This document shows positions 53,103 through 60,684 of a DNA stretch of 64,000 nucleotides, one piece after another. Position numbers and translations under genes: made by a program. The number at the start of each line of letters is the position of its first letter. The first letter of the stretch is position 1. This DNA comes from Opitutales bacterium. GTDB lineage: Bacteria; Verrucomicrobiota; Verrucomicrobiia; Opitutales; Oceanipulchritudinaceae. Under the pieces are notes generated by a model. The model was not told the origin of the DNA. It saw only the letters and a list, made by a program, of their open reading frames with translations, and made no database searches. Location of the stretch: positions 81,468 through 145,467 of the forward strand of contig JAFGCZ010000014.1 of the NCBI GenBank assembly GCA_016932335.1. The letters are read 5' to 3'.

Positions 53103-54088
53103 ATCAGGTCATGTATACAGTAGATGAGGTCAGCGCGTTGATAAGAGAAGGCAAGAGCCTGATTTTGGCCGGAGATGAAAGAACGCTTAAGAAACTACCA
53201 AAAGGAAACTGGATAGCGGGCTCCATTCCCTACTTTTTGGATGTGGACGGCGGAAAGTTTACACGGGACCATATTTACGTAACGCGGGTACCTGAATTCG
53301 CTACCAAGAGCACAGTAAAAGTCTACAGTCCCGAAGGCATTTCCGAAGTGTACAACGATGCCCCTCAAAACGGATTCAGTTTTATTATCCTTCCGGCATT
53401 CAGCAGCATCCATGCATCTTTTGCGCTGGAATCTCCGACCTACCAAAATTTTGCCTGCTCTCCTTTGATCGGCTGGATATCGGGGACGGCCCTGGATGAT
53501 CTGGATTACGCCAAGCCAAAAACGTTTGATGGCATCAGCGCTTCTGAACACCAAAACAAAGCTGTGGTTTTTCACGTGGAATTACCGGCAAACAAAGCTG
53601 CAGATATTCAAATCATCAATTTGATGGAGCAGGGAGACGGGGACATTATTACCTTCCCGAAAAGCGGGTTTCATGCCTCTGAAGCATTGATCAATGGAGA
53701 AAAAATGGATTTTGCCAGCTATCTGAATGATCGGGATATAGACACCAAACTGCCTCTGGTGGCGGACATGCACGGAGCCATGATCAACACCAGTTTTCAG
53801 GCCATCGACGTGGAAAACCGCCGGGTTGATTTTTATGCACCGGTATTTGACGGAGTCACCTATAAAATTGCCAAACCAGTGGAGCATTACGTAAACAGCT
53901 TTAAAGAACGTGTTCCGGAAGGCTTGGAAGAAAGTATCTATTTCTCCTGTAACTGTATCTTAAACTACCTCTACGCCAGTCTGGAAGGGAAATCGTTGAA
54001 GAAGGTTACAGGGCCGATTACTTTTGGAGAAATTGCCTATCAGTTGCTCAATCAAACCATGGTCTACATGACGATTGAGGATATCTGA
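53099..54088 (+). CDS. Protein of unknown function, possibly FIST-related
   Basis: This is a 329-residue soluble protein without signal peptide. Visible parts are GKSLILAGDERTLKKLPKGN at the start, GNWIAGSIPYFLDVDGGKF, a central SSIHASFALESPTYQNFA and, at the end, SCNCILNYLYASLEGKS followed by GPITFGEIAYQLLNQTMVY. The last part faintly recalls the C-terminal half of FIST sensory domains (Gly-Glu-Ile and Asn-Gln-Thr motifs), but I would not call it. The gene is coupled to the 82-residue gene upstream and ends at a terminator. Possible signal or ligand sensor; function unknown. Confidence 0.78.
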   Translation: MNQVMYTVDEVSALIREGKSLILAGDERTLKKLPKGNWIAGSIPYFLDVDGGKFTRDHIYVTRVPEFATKSTVKVYSPEGISEVYNDAPQNGFSFIILPAFSSIHASFALESPTYQNFACSPLIGWISGTALDDLDYAKPKTFDGISASEHQNKAVVFHVELPANKAADIQIINLMEQGDGDIITFPKSGFHASEALINGEKMDFASYLNDRDIDTKLPLVADMHGAMINTSFQAIDVENRRVDFYAPVFDGVTYKIAKPVEHYVNSFKERVPEGLEESIYFSCNCILNYLYASLEGKSLKKVTGPITFGEIAYQLLNQTMVYMTIEDI

Positions 54089-54111
54089 ATCGGACATTGT
54101 TTTACATCCGG

Positions 54112-54141
54112 GGGCTCATTCCAGAAGGAATGAGCCCTTTT
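54112..54141 (+). terminator. Terminator of the two-gene unknown operon
   Basis: A perfect 11-bp stem (GGGCTCATTCC, loop AGAA) is followed by TTTT, 23 bp after the stop codon. Confidence 0.85.
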
Positions 54142-54205
54142 GGTGATTTGAATGTGAAAATATAGATTCACAACAGAACAGTTCCTGCTTATAGACCTTT
54201 AGACG

Positions 54206-54643
54206 ATGAAAGCAGGTGAACGCACAGGAAATAAAGAAAGCGCGTATGGTGGCCCTGCCATGCTCATCTTCGTTCTGTTTCTGGCAGTATTTACCGCACT
54301 TAGCCTGATTCCGCTGTGGATCCCACTGCTCTACCTAATAATGAGCCTGCTGACCTTCCTGGTTTATACAATGGACAAACGCGCGGCAAAAAAAGACCGC
54401 TGGCGGGTGCCGGAAAAACGACTGCACACACTGGAGTTTTGCTGTGGTTGGCCGGGGGCGCTTTTGGCCCAACAAATCGTGCGACATAAAAGCCAAAAAG
54501 TAAGCTTTCGGCGTATCTTCTGGCTCATGACTTTTTTTAACGTAACGTTGCTGGGCACATGCTTCACTCCACAGGGAACAGACATCACTGAGGCAATCAG
54601 CAAAGAGCTGAAAACTATTGTAGAACACATTCGAAAAAGCTGA
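54206..54643 (+). CDS. DUF1294 membrane protein
   Basis: This is a 145-residue protein with hydrophobic helices at about 18-55 and a DUF1294 core: VYTMDKRAAKKDRWRVPEK, LHTLEFCCGWPGALLAQQ and RHKSQKVSFRRIFW. The family is a small integral membrane protein of unknown role, often alone or fused to a cold-shock domain; no such domain is present here. ATG 54260 (MLIFVLF) is an alternative start. Confidence 0.85.
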   Translation: MKAGERTGNKESAYGGPAMLIFVLFLAVFTALSLIPLWIPLLYLIMSLLTFLVYTMDKRAAKKDRWRVPEKRLHTLEFCCGWPGALLAQQIVRHKSQKVSFRRIFWLMTFFNVTLLGTCFTPQGTDITEAISKELKTIVEHIRKS

Positions 54644-54697
54644 CTGTTTTTTACAATTTTGATTCCCAAAGAGGAGACGTTTCTACTATAGTGTCGG

Positions 54698-55759
54698 ATG
54701 ATGCAAGCAAGAGACTTTCCGGCAGACGCACTCCGCCTCGGATATGGGGTGAACCTCAGCCACTGGTTGGCCCAGCATTTTGACGGCACGCCCGATGCCG
54801 AGATTTACTTTACCGAAGAAGACGTTCACTTTCTGAAAGAGAAAGGCTTTGGGCATGTTCGCCTGCAGATTGAAGAATCGGAAATGTGGGATGCTCAGGG
54901 CAAGCCTTACGAAGCAAAGTTTGCGATTCTGACCCGGGCCATGGACTGGCTACAAGCGGCGGGCATGTCGGCCATTCTGGACCTGCATATTCTCAACTGC
55001 CACCATTTTAATGCCGTGAACGGAGAAGGTGAGAATACGCTGTTCGATAAAGAGGAAAGCGTGACTCACTTCATCGGTATCTGGGAGGAGCTCTCCCAAC
55101 GCTACAGCCACTACCCGAACGATTTTCTAGCTTACGAAATTCTCAACGAAGCGGTGGCAGAGGATCCCGAGGACTGGAACCGGGTACAGTTGGCCTGTGT
55201 AGCCGCGCTGCGCAAACTGGAGCCAGAGCGCATTCTGGTGCTCGGCTCAAACCGCTGGCAGCAACCCCAGATGTTCCCCTATCTCAGGGTGCCAGAAGGA
55301 GACAAACACCTGCTACTCAGTTTCCATTTCTATGTGCCCATCTGCTTTACGCACTACACGGCACACTGGCTCAACGATTTTGCCAATTTCCGCGGTCCAA
55401 TCCAATATCCCGGACACATCGTGCCGCCGGAGTTCTTAGAAGCCTTACCGGAAAGCCCGGCCAAAAAATTACTCCAAGAATGTGCCTATAATGACAAAGA
55501 AACACTGCGCCAGGCCATGATGCCGGCCATCACCTATGCCAAGGAGCACCAGCTACCGCTTTACTGCGGAGAATGGGGCTGCCTGCGGGTACTCCCGCGC
55601 GAACAGCGTCTACAGTGGCACCGTGATATGACGCAGATTTTGAAGGAGGAAAAGCTGGTGAATGCCATGTGGGAGTATAAATACCACGAATTCGGCATAC
55701 GCCACGAGCATACCGGAGAAACCGACGATGAGCTCATCGACATCATTATCAACGGTTAA
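54698..55759 (+). CDS. GH5 family glycoside hydrolase, apparently cytoplasmic
   Basis: This is a 353-residue GH5 (clan A) enzyme. LRLGYGVNLSHWL is the family opening, the acid/base Glu151 lies in EILNEAVAED and the nucleophile Glu292 in YCGEWG. FHFYVPICFTHYTAHW is the central His-Tyr region. There is no signal peptide at the chosen start, so it would act on imported oligosaccharides. It is followed after 26 bp by an exported GH62 gene. Linkage (beta-glucan, mannan or other) cannot be told by eye. Confidence 0.88.
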   Translation: MMQARDFPADALRLGYGVNLSHWLAQHFDGTPDAEIYFTEEDVHFLKEKGFGHVRLQIEESEMWDAQGKPYEAKFAILTRAMDWLQAAGMSAILDLHILNCHHFNAVNGEGENTLFDKEESVTHFIGIWEELSQRYSHYPNDFLAYEILNEAVAEDPEDWNRVQLACVAALRKLEPERILVLGSNRWQQPQMFPYLRVPEGDKHLLLSFHFYVPICFTHYTAHWLNDFANFRGPIQYPGHIVPPEFLEALPESPAKKLLQECAYNDKETLRQAMMPAITYAKEHQLPLYCGEWGCLRVLPREQRLQWHRDMTQILKEEKLVNAMWEYKYHEFGIRHEHTGETDDELIDIIING

Positions 55760-55785
55760 AAAACTTACAGAAAAAGACCATTTCT

Positions 55786-56838
55786 ATGAACAAATCCATT
55801 CTACTCTGCGCCACGACAGCACTCTTAAGTGCCTGCACAAGCACGCCCACCTCAAACAAAACAGAAAGACCGGCCCCAACCACAGTGGAATCCATCTTCG
55901 GGCAACCCTTGAAATGGACTGCCTCCGCGCCGGTGGTTCTGCCAAAGCCGGATGATGCCCACAACATTGTCTCCGTAAAGGATCCGTCGGTAGTCCACTA
56001 TAACGGTAAGTGGCATGTGTATGCCACAACAGCCGACACGGAAGGACACTGGAGCATGCAATACACGAGTTTTACCGACTGGAAAGAGGCCTCCAAGGCA
56101 GAGCCCTACTACCTGGATCAAACACCGGGACTGGACGGCTACCACTGTGCCCCGCACGTGTTCTATTTTACGCCTCAAAAGAAGTGGTATATGGTCTACC
56201 AGTCTCAGCAACCGCAGTTTTCCACGACAGATGATTTGAGCGATCCTGAATCGTGGACTGCACCGGAGAACTTTTTCGAAAACAGTGATATGGGCGGGCT
56301 TCGCCTGGATTACTGGATTATCTGCGACAAAAAGTATGCCTACCTCTTTGCCACCGGAGACGATGGCAACGTTTACCGCAGTAAAACAAAACTGGAAAAT
56401 TTCCCCAAGGGAATGAGCCCGTTCGAGGTAATTATCAGCGGCGCCAGAGAGGATATTTTTGAAGCCGGAATGACCTTTAAAATTAAGGGTATGGATAAAT
56501 ACCTGACACTGGTGGAAGCCATTGGCCCGGCCCGCTACTACAGAGCCTGGATTGCCGATACTCTGGATGGCGACTGGAGCGAGCTGGAAGGTGCCAATAC
56601 ATGGAAGCACCCCTTTGCCGGAATGAATAATGTGCGCTTTGAGCCGGGAGTCACTCCCTGGACAACGGACATCAGCCATGGGGAACTGATCCGTGAGGGT
56701 TACGACGAAATCCCGACAATTGATCCCGCACACCTGACGTTCCTCTTTCAGGGCTTCCCCCCGGAAGATGCCACCGAAGCCTACCATATGTTGCCTTACC
56801 GTCTGGGTTTGCTGACTCAGGATACCGAGGAGCAATAA
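55786..56838 (+). CDS. GH62 alpha-L-arabinofuranosidase lipoprotein
   Basis: This is a 350-residue protein with a lipoprotein signal (LLSAC, Cys17) and a five-bladed GH62 domain. SVKDPSVVHYNGKWHVYAT holds the catalytic-base Asp66; MQYTSFTDWKEASKAEPYYLD, HCAPHVFYFTPQKKWYMVYQ and the late TFLFQG match the family closely. It removes arabinose from arabinoxylan or arabinan at the cell surface or periplasm. It is probably co-transcribed with the GH5 gene and ends at a terminator. Confidence 0.93.
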   Translation: MNKSILLCATTALLSACTSTPTSNKTERPAPTTVESIFGQPLKWTASAPVVLPKPDDAHNIVSVKDPSVVHYNGKWHVYATTADTEGHWSMQYTSFTDWKEASKAEPYYLDQTPGLDGYHCAPHVFYFTPQKKWYMVYQSQQPQFSTTDDLSDPESWTAPENFFENSDMGGLRLDYWIICDKKYAYLFATGDDGNVYRSKTKLENFPKGMSPFEVIISGAREDIFEAGMTFKIKGMDKYLTLVEAIGPARYYRAWIADTLDGDWSELEGANTWKHPFAGMNNVRFEPGVTPWTTDISHGELIREGYDEIPTIDPAHLTFLFQGFPPEDATEAYHMLPYRLGLLTQDTEEQ

Positions 56839-56863
56839 ACGGAGGGTTTGAAGTCCTTTTGCC

Positions 56864-56889
56864 GGCCACTCATATGAGTGGCCTTTTTT
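56864..56889 (+). terminator. Terminator after GH62
   Basis: A palindromic 10-bp stem (GGCCACTCAT with ATGAGTGGCC) is followed by six T residues, 26 bp after the stop. Confidence 0.88.
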
Positions 56890-57046
56890 ATGAGAAGAAA
56901 GCAGGCAGGGGGATGTAATAGAACCAGCCTCCCTTCTACTTGGGCAAGAAAGAACGCAGCAAACGGGTAACCTGAGAAAAAGGGGAGGAATTCGGACGAA
57001 TTTTGTTGCATGCCTTGCCGGACAACCTTGATATCAACGCTCGATC

Positions 57047-58225
57047 ATGGCCGAAATCGTAAATTACAATAGTCTGGAATGGCGCTCCGGTGTACTGGCA
57101 CTGGAGGATGGCAGTGTTTTTCGCGGCAGGGCATTCGGTGCCACCGCAACGGTGTTGGGGGAAGCTGTTTTTAATACGGCAATGACCGGGTATCAGGAGG
57201 TCATCACAGACCCGTCCTACACCGGTCAAATCATCACCATGACCACTCCACAAATCGGAAATTACGGAATCAATCCCGAGGATGTGGAATCGGATGGAGT
57301 GAAGGTAGCCGGCTTCGTGGTGCGCGATCTCTCCCCGATTGCCAGTAATTGGCGCAGCCGTATTTCCCTGCCCGATTACCTCTCCCAATACGGGGTTCCC
57401 GGATTGACCGGAGTGGACACGCGCGCCATTACCAAAAAGCTGCGCGTGACGGGAGCAATGAATGCCTGCCTGAGCACTGAGGATATTTCCGATGAGGAAG
57501 CTGTGGCCAAGGCCCGTGCCTGGGAAGGCATTGTGGGTATAGACTATGTAAAACTGGTCAGCGCCAAATCCATCTACAAGTGGGATGCTTCGATGGGAGA
57601 TCCGACCCCCTTTACTGTTCCGGGAACCTTACTGGAACCCAGTGTGCTGGAGCGTAAGCGCTACCATGTGGTGGCTCTTGATTTTGGGGCCAAATACAAC
57701 ATTTTCCGCAAACTTTCCTACCATGGTTTCGATGTGACCGTAGTGCCCGCCGATACACCGGCCGAGGCCATCAAGGAACTGAAACCGCAGGGCATCTTTT
57801 TGAGCAATGGCCCGGGAGACCCTGATCCCTTGATCTACGCCCATAAAACCGCCGCAGAATTGATCCAACACTACCCCACATTCGGGATTTGCATGGGGAA
57901 CCACATTCTGACGCATGCGCTGGGAGCCAAGACCTTTAAGCTGAAATTCGGACACCGCGGAGCCAACCAGCCCGTAAAGAATCTGATTACCGGAAAGGTC
58001 AGCATTACCTCACAAAATCACGGATTTGCGGCAACGCCCGAGGATTTGGCCAACCGCGGTGCAGAAGTGACGGAGATCAACCTGAATGACGGCACCGTTG
58101 AGGGGCTGCGGCACAAAGATCTTCCCGTGTTCAGTGTGCAGTACCACCCGGAAGCTTCTCCAGGGCCGCACGACTCCGACCCGCTCTTTGAGGAATTCTA
58201 CCAGTTAGTCGACAAACACGCCTAA
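57047..58225 (+). CDS. carA: Carbamoyl-phosphate synthase small subunit
   Basis: This is a 392-residue glutaminase subunit. The N-terminal domain begins GVLALEDGSVFRGRAFGA; FNTAMTGYQEVITDPSY and GVDTRAITKKLR are conserved. The class I amidotransferase domain has nucleophile Cys282 in GICMGNHIL, and His367 and Glu369 in VQYHPEASPG. The nucleophile elbow reads CMGNH where most CarA proteins have CLGHQ. The triad is intact. It hydrolyses glutamine and passes ammonia to CarB, which is not in the window, for pyrimidine and arginine synthesis. It is a single gene with its own terminator. Confidence 0.95.
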   Translation: MAEIVNYNSLEWRSGVLALEDGSVFRGRAFGATATVLGEAVFNTAMTGYQEVITDPSYTGQIITMTTPQIGNYGINPEDVESDGVKVAGFVVRDLSPIASNWRSRISLPDYLSQYGVPGLTGVDTRAITKKLRVTGAMNACLSTEDISDEEAVAKARAWEGIVGIDYVKLVSAKSIYKWDASMGDPTPFTVPGTLLEPSVLERKRYHVVALDFGAKYNIFRKLSYHGFDVTVVPADTPAEAIKELKPQGIFLSNGPGDPDPLIYAHKTAAELIQHYPTFGICMGNHILTHALGAKTFKLKFGHRGANQPVKNLITGKVSITSQNHGFAATPEDLANRGAEVTEINLNDGTVEGLRHKDLPVFSVQYHPEASPGPHDSDPLFEEFYQLVDKHA

Positions 58226-58230
58226 ATTTA

Positions 58231-58260
58231 AGCCACTCCCTCGGGAGTGGCTCTTTTTTT
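58231..58260 (+). terminator. Terminator after carA
   Basis: A 10-bp stem (AGCCACTCCC with GGGAGTGGCT) is followed by CTTTTTTT, five bases after the carA stop. The convergent kdsB ends at 58267. Confidence 0.88.
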
Positions 58261-58266
58261 GGTAAA

Positions 58267-59013
58267 CTATTGCTGAACCCGGCGCAGAAAATCTTCGGCA
58301 TCCTCCGGGGTATCGATCCCCACATTCATTTGTGAGCTGATGCCTACGGCAATGCGGTGCCCGTTTTCCAACGCGCGCAACTGTTCCAGCTTTTCGATCT
58401 GCTCCAGCGGAGAGGGGGGTAACGAACGAAAGGCTGCGAGAAACTCTTTTCGGTAAGCATAGAGCCCGAGGTGCAGGAGGGCGTTGTGTGCGGCAAACCA
58501 TTCCCCGCCGGGGGCTCCGGTAGAATTGCGGTCGAAGGGAATAGGGGCCCGGGAAAAGTAAAGGGCTGAACCATCGACAGCGCGAACCAGTTTGACCTTG
58601 TTGGAGTCGCGGAAGGACGTCAAATCCTCGATGGGCACACCGAGGGTGGCCATGGAATAACCATCGCGGCGAATCAACTCGGCAAGCAGCGCAATTTGCT
58701 CTCCGGTGACCAATGGTTCATCGGCCTGGACATTGATGAGGGCATCGGCCTGCAGGGTTTCGTTGACGACAGCTAGGCGGTCGGTACCGCTGGGTAAATC
58801 GGGATCGGTGAGAAATGCGGTGTAGCCCGAGGCTTCGAGAAGATCTTTCAACTCCTGCTCGGCAACCGCAAAGTAGAGGGGAAAATCCGGGGCCACAGAG
58901 CGGATACGCTCCGCCGTCCAAAGGAGAATGGGCTTTCCCTGAATGGGATGCAGGAGTTTACGGGGAAAGCGTGTGGAGGCCAAACGGGCAGGGACAACAA
59001 TAGCAATATTCAT
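58267..59013 (-). CDS. kdsB: 3-deoxy-manno-octulosonate cytidylyltransferase
   Basis: This is a 248-residue CMP-Kdo synthetase of normal length. VPARLASTRFPRKLL is the CTP-binding start, followed by TDPDLPSGTDRLA, NVQADEPLV (metal-binding Asp) and HLGLYAYRKEFL. It activates Kdo for the inner core of lipopolysaccharide, confirming a Gram-negative envelope. It is the last of three close minus-strand genes (amidohydrolase, ridA, kdsB), 21 bp after ridA. Confidence 0.95.
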   Translation of the reverse strand: MNIAIVVPARLASTRFPRKLLHPIQGKPILLWTAERIRSVAPDFPLYFAVAEQELKDLLEASGYTAFLTDPDLPSGTDRLAVVNETLQADALINVQADEPLVTGEQIALLAELIRRDGYSMATLGVPIEDLTSFRDSNKVKLVRAVDGSALYFSRAPIPFDRNSTGAPGGEWFAAHNALLHLGLYAYRKEFLAAFRSLPPSPLEQIEKLEQLRALENGHRIAVGISSQMNVGIDTPEDAEDFLRRVQQ

Positions 59014-59034
59014 ACGATCAATTCAGAAAAAAGG

Positions 59035-59496
59035 TCAGTCGCGCAATTCAAAGACCGCAGAGATTTCCACGGGAGCATTCATGGGCAATCCATTTACAGA
59101 AACGGCAGAGCGGGTGTGGCGTCCGGCATCGCCGAGCACCTGAACCAGTAGATCGGAAGCACCGTTAAGCACGGCAGGGCTTTGGGAAAAGCCATCCACT
59201 CCGTTCACATAACCGGTAAGGGAGACAACAGCGGCAACCGCTTCCAGCGATCCGGCTTGAGATTGGGCCAGGGCCAGCAAGTTCAAAGCACAGATGCGGG
59301 CGGCACTTTGGGCCTGCTCCACGGTAAGCTCCTGCCCGACTTTACCGACATAGGCAAGTTTGCCGTCCTGCAGGGGAAGAGTTCCCGAAGTATAGAGCAA
59401 ATTGCCGGTTTTACGAACCGTAACATAACTACCTACGGGAGCAGGAACCTGAGGCAGGATAACCCCCAGGGCTTTGAGTCGTTCATAGCAATGCAT
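59035..59496 (-). CDS. RidA/YjgF family protein
   Basis: This is a 153-residue protein of the YjgF/YER057c/UK114 family, of the longer (YabJ-unlike, about 150-residue) subgroup. LLYTSGTLPLQDGKLAYVGKVG and HTRSAVSVNGLPMNAPVEIS are the signatures; the Arg of HTRSAV equals the catalytic Arg of RidA imine deaminases, but subgroup members may have other roles. It lies two bases after the amidohydrolase gene, so they are co-transcribed. Confidence 0.88.
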   Translation of the reverse strand: MHCYERLKALGVILPQVPAPVGSYVTVRKTGNLLYTSGTLPLQDGKLAYVGKVGQELTVEQAQSAARICALNLLALAQSQAGSLEAVAAVVSLTGYVNGVDGFSQSPAVLNGASDLLVQVLGDAGRHTRSAVSVNGLPMNAPVEISAVFELRD

Positions 59497-59498
59497 GG

Positions 59499-60377
59499 TT
59501 AAATGCCTAGCAGAGTTTCCGCATTTGTCGAGAACACCTGCTGCAATTCCTCAATGGACAGGCCGCTCTTGCGGGCTTCCGCCACCAGATCGGCAAACCC
59601 CGGCAGGTTTTTTTGAGGATAGATGCGCAGGGGGTAATCCGAACCGAAAAGCACGCGGTCGGAGCCCACCATATCAACCACAGAACGCCAGATCTTTGGC
59701 GAGTAAATCAGCGGGCTGGCAGCAGTATCGAACCAGACGTTTTTCAACTTATCGGCACAGTGCGGATTCAACTGATAAAAAGGTAATCCACCACCCCAGT
59801 GAGCGAGGATGAGTTTGAGATCGGGGAAATGCTCTGCCAGGTCTATATAATCCTGCAAGGGAGTCTCCACTTTGCCTTTGTAACGGTGCCCAGCCGGCTC
59901 GGTAACGTGCATATTTACGGGAATGCTGTTGATCGAGGCCCATTGGCAAAGATCAAACCAAACTGGGTGCGATGTGATGTCGAAGCCCTGAACTGCCGGC
60001 AGCATTTCCCCAATCCCGCAGAATCCGGAATCGATGCGGCGGCGGACTTCATCAAAACCGCGGGTACCAGCCGAGGGTTGCACAGCGGCAAACGCGGCAA
60101 AACGGTCAGGAGCTTCGGCGAGGCATTTGGCATACCACTCGTTTTGCTGGGTGCAGCTGGACTGGTGCTCCCAATACCAGCCGAGCAAAACAGCCTTTTC
60201 CACGCCGGCGGCATCCATATCCTTAAGCATGGTGGAAACATCGGCCCACCCCTGAATGCTCTTGGGGCCAACAAGTGAGGCCCAGTGTAGTTCGTGCTGC
60301 AGTTTGGCCCAGGCCAAGGGATCTGAAAAGACAGACTCGGAGTAGTAGTGAACGTGGCAATCAATGATTCGACTCAT
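59499..60377 (-). CDS. Amidohydrolase 2 family hydrolase/decarboxylase
   Basis: This is a 292-residue TIM-barrel metal enzyme. The metal site begins DCHVHYY (His8, His10), continues with HVTEPAG and LILAHWGGG and ends in LFGSDYPLR with the catalytic Asp. The family includes aminocarboxymuconate-semialdehyde decarboxylases and lactonases, so substrate is unknown. It leads a short operon with ridA and kdsB. The link to Kdo synthesis may be only positional. Confidence 0.82.
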   Translation of the reverse strand: MSRIIDCHVHYYSESVFSDPLAWAKLQHELHWASLVGPKSIQGWADVSTMLKDMDAAGVEKAVLLGWYWEHQSSCTQQNEWYAKCLAEAPDRFAAFAAVQPSAGTRGFDEVRRRIDSGFCGIGEMLPAVQGFDITSHPVWFDLCQWASINSIPVNMHVTEPAGHRYKGKVETPLQDYIDLAEHFPDLKLILAHWGGGLPFYQLNPHCADKLKNVWFDTAASPLIYSPKIWRSVVDMVGSDRVLFGSDYPLRIYPQKNLPGFADLVAEARKSGLSIEELQQVFSTNAETLLGI

Positions 60378-60684
60378 GCCGCGATGATAACGACCAAAAG
60401 AGAAAAAGCAATCAGTAAGGGAGGATTGGAATTGCCTTTTTGTCGGTTTTATAAAGAATAAGACGGATCAAGCTCCCCAGCATGATCCGTCTTAAGTTCT
60501 ATGGTATCCGTGAGGATACTCTTCTCCCCTTGGAATTTATCAGCGAACTAATGAATTCCAATCACGATATAGGTTCAGTCTCCCTAAAGCTCTGAACGTG
60601 TAGATAATACCACATTTGTATCTATAATGTAATTGCCTTTTTGCGTCTATATTTTACCATAATACGCACATACCTTTACTTTCA
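60378..60684. promoter_or_regulatory. Divergent region between the amidohydrolase and XylR-like genes
   Basis: This 307-bp gap holds no gene that I can see. A perfect 12-bp inverted repeat (TAAGACGGATCA at 60459-60470, TGATCCGTCTTA at 60483-60494, loop of twelve) is the strongest structure. A 13-mer GTCTCCCTAAAGC at 60578-60590 recurs in the leader of the operon at 52854. Promoters for both flanking genes must lie here. Confidence 0.5.

Noticed and set aside
55852..56835. 327-codon minus-strand open frame opposite the GH62 gene
   Set aside because: Fully antisense to a clear GH62 domain, with no family features or ribosome-binding site.
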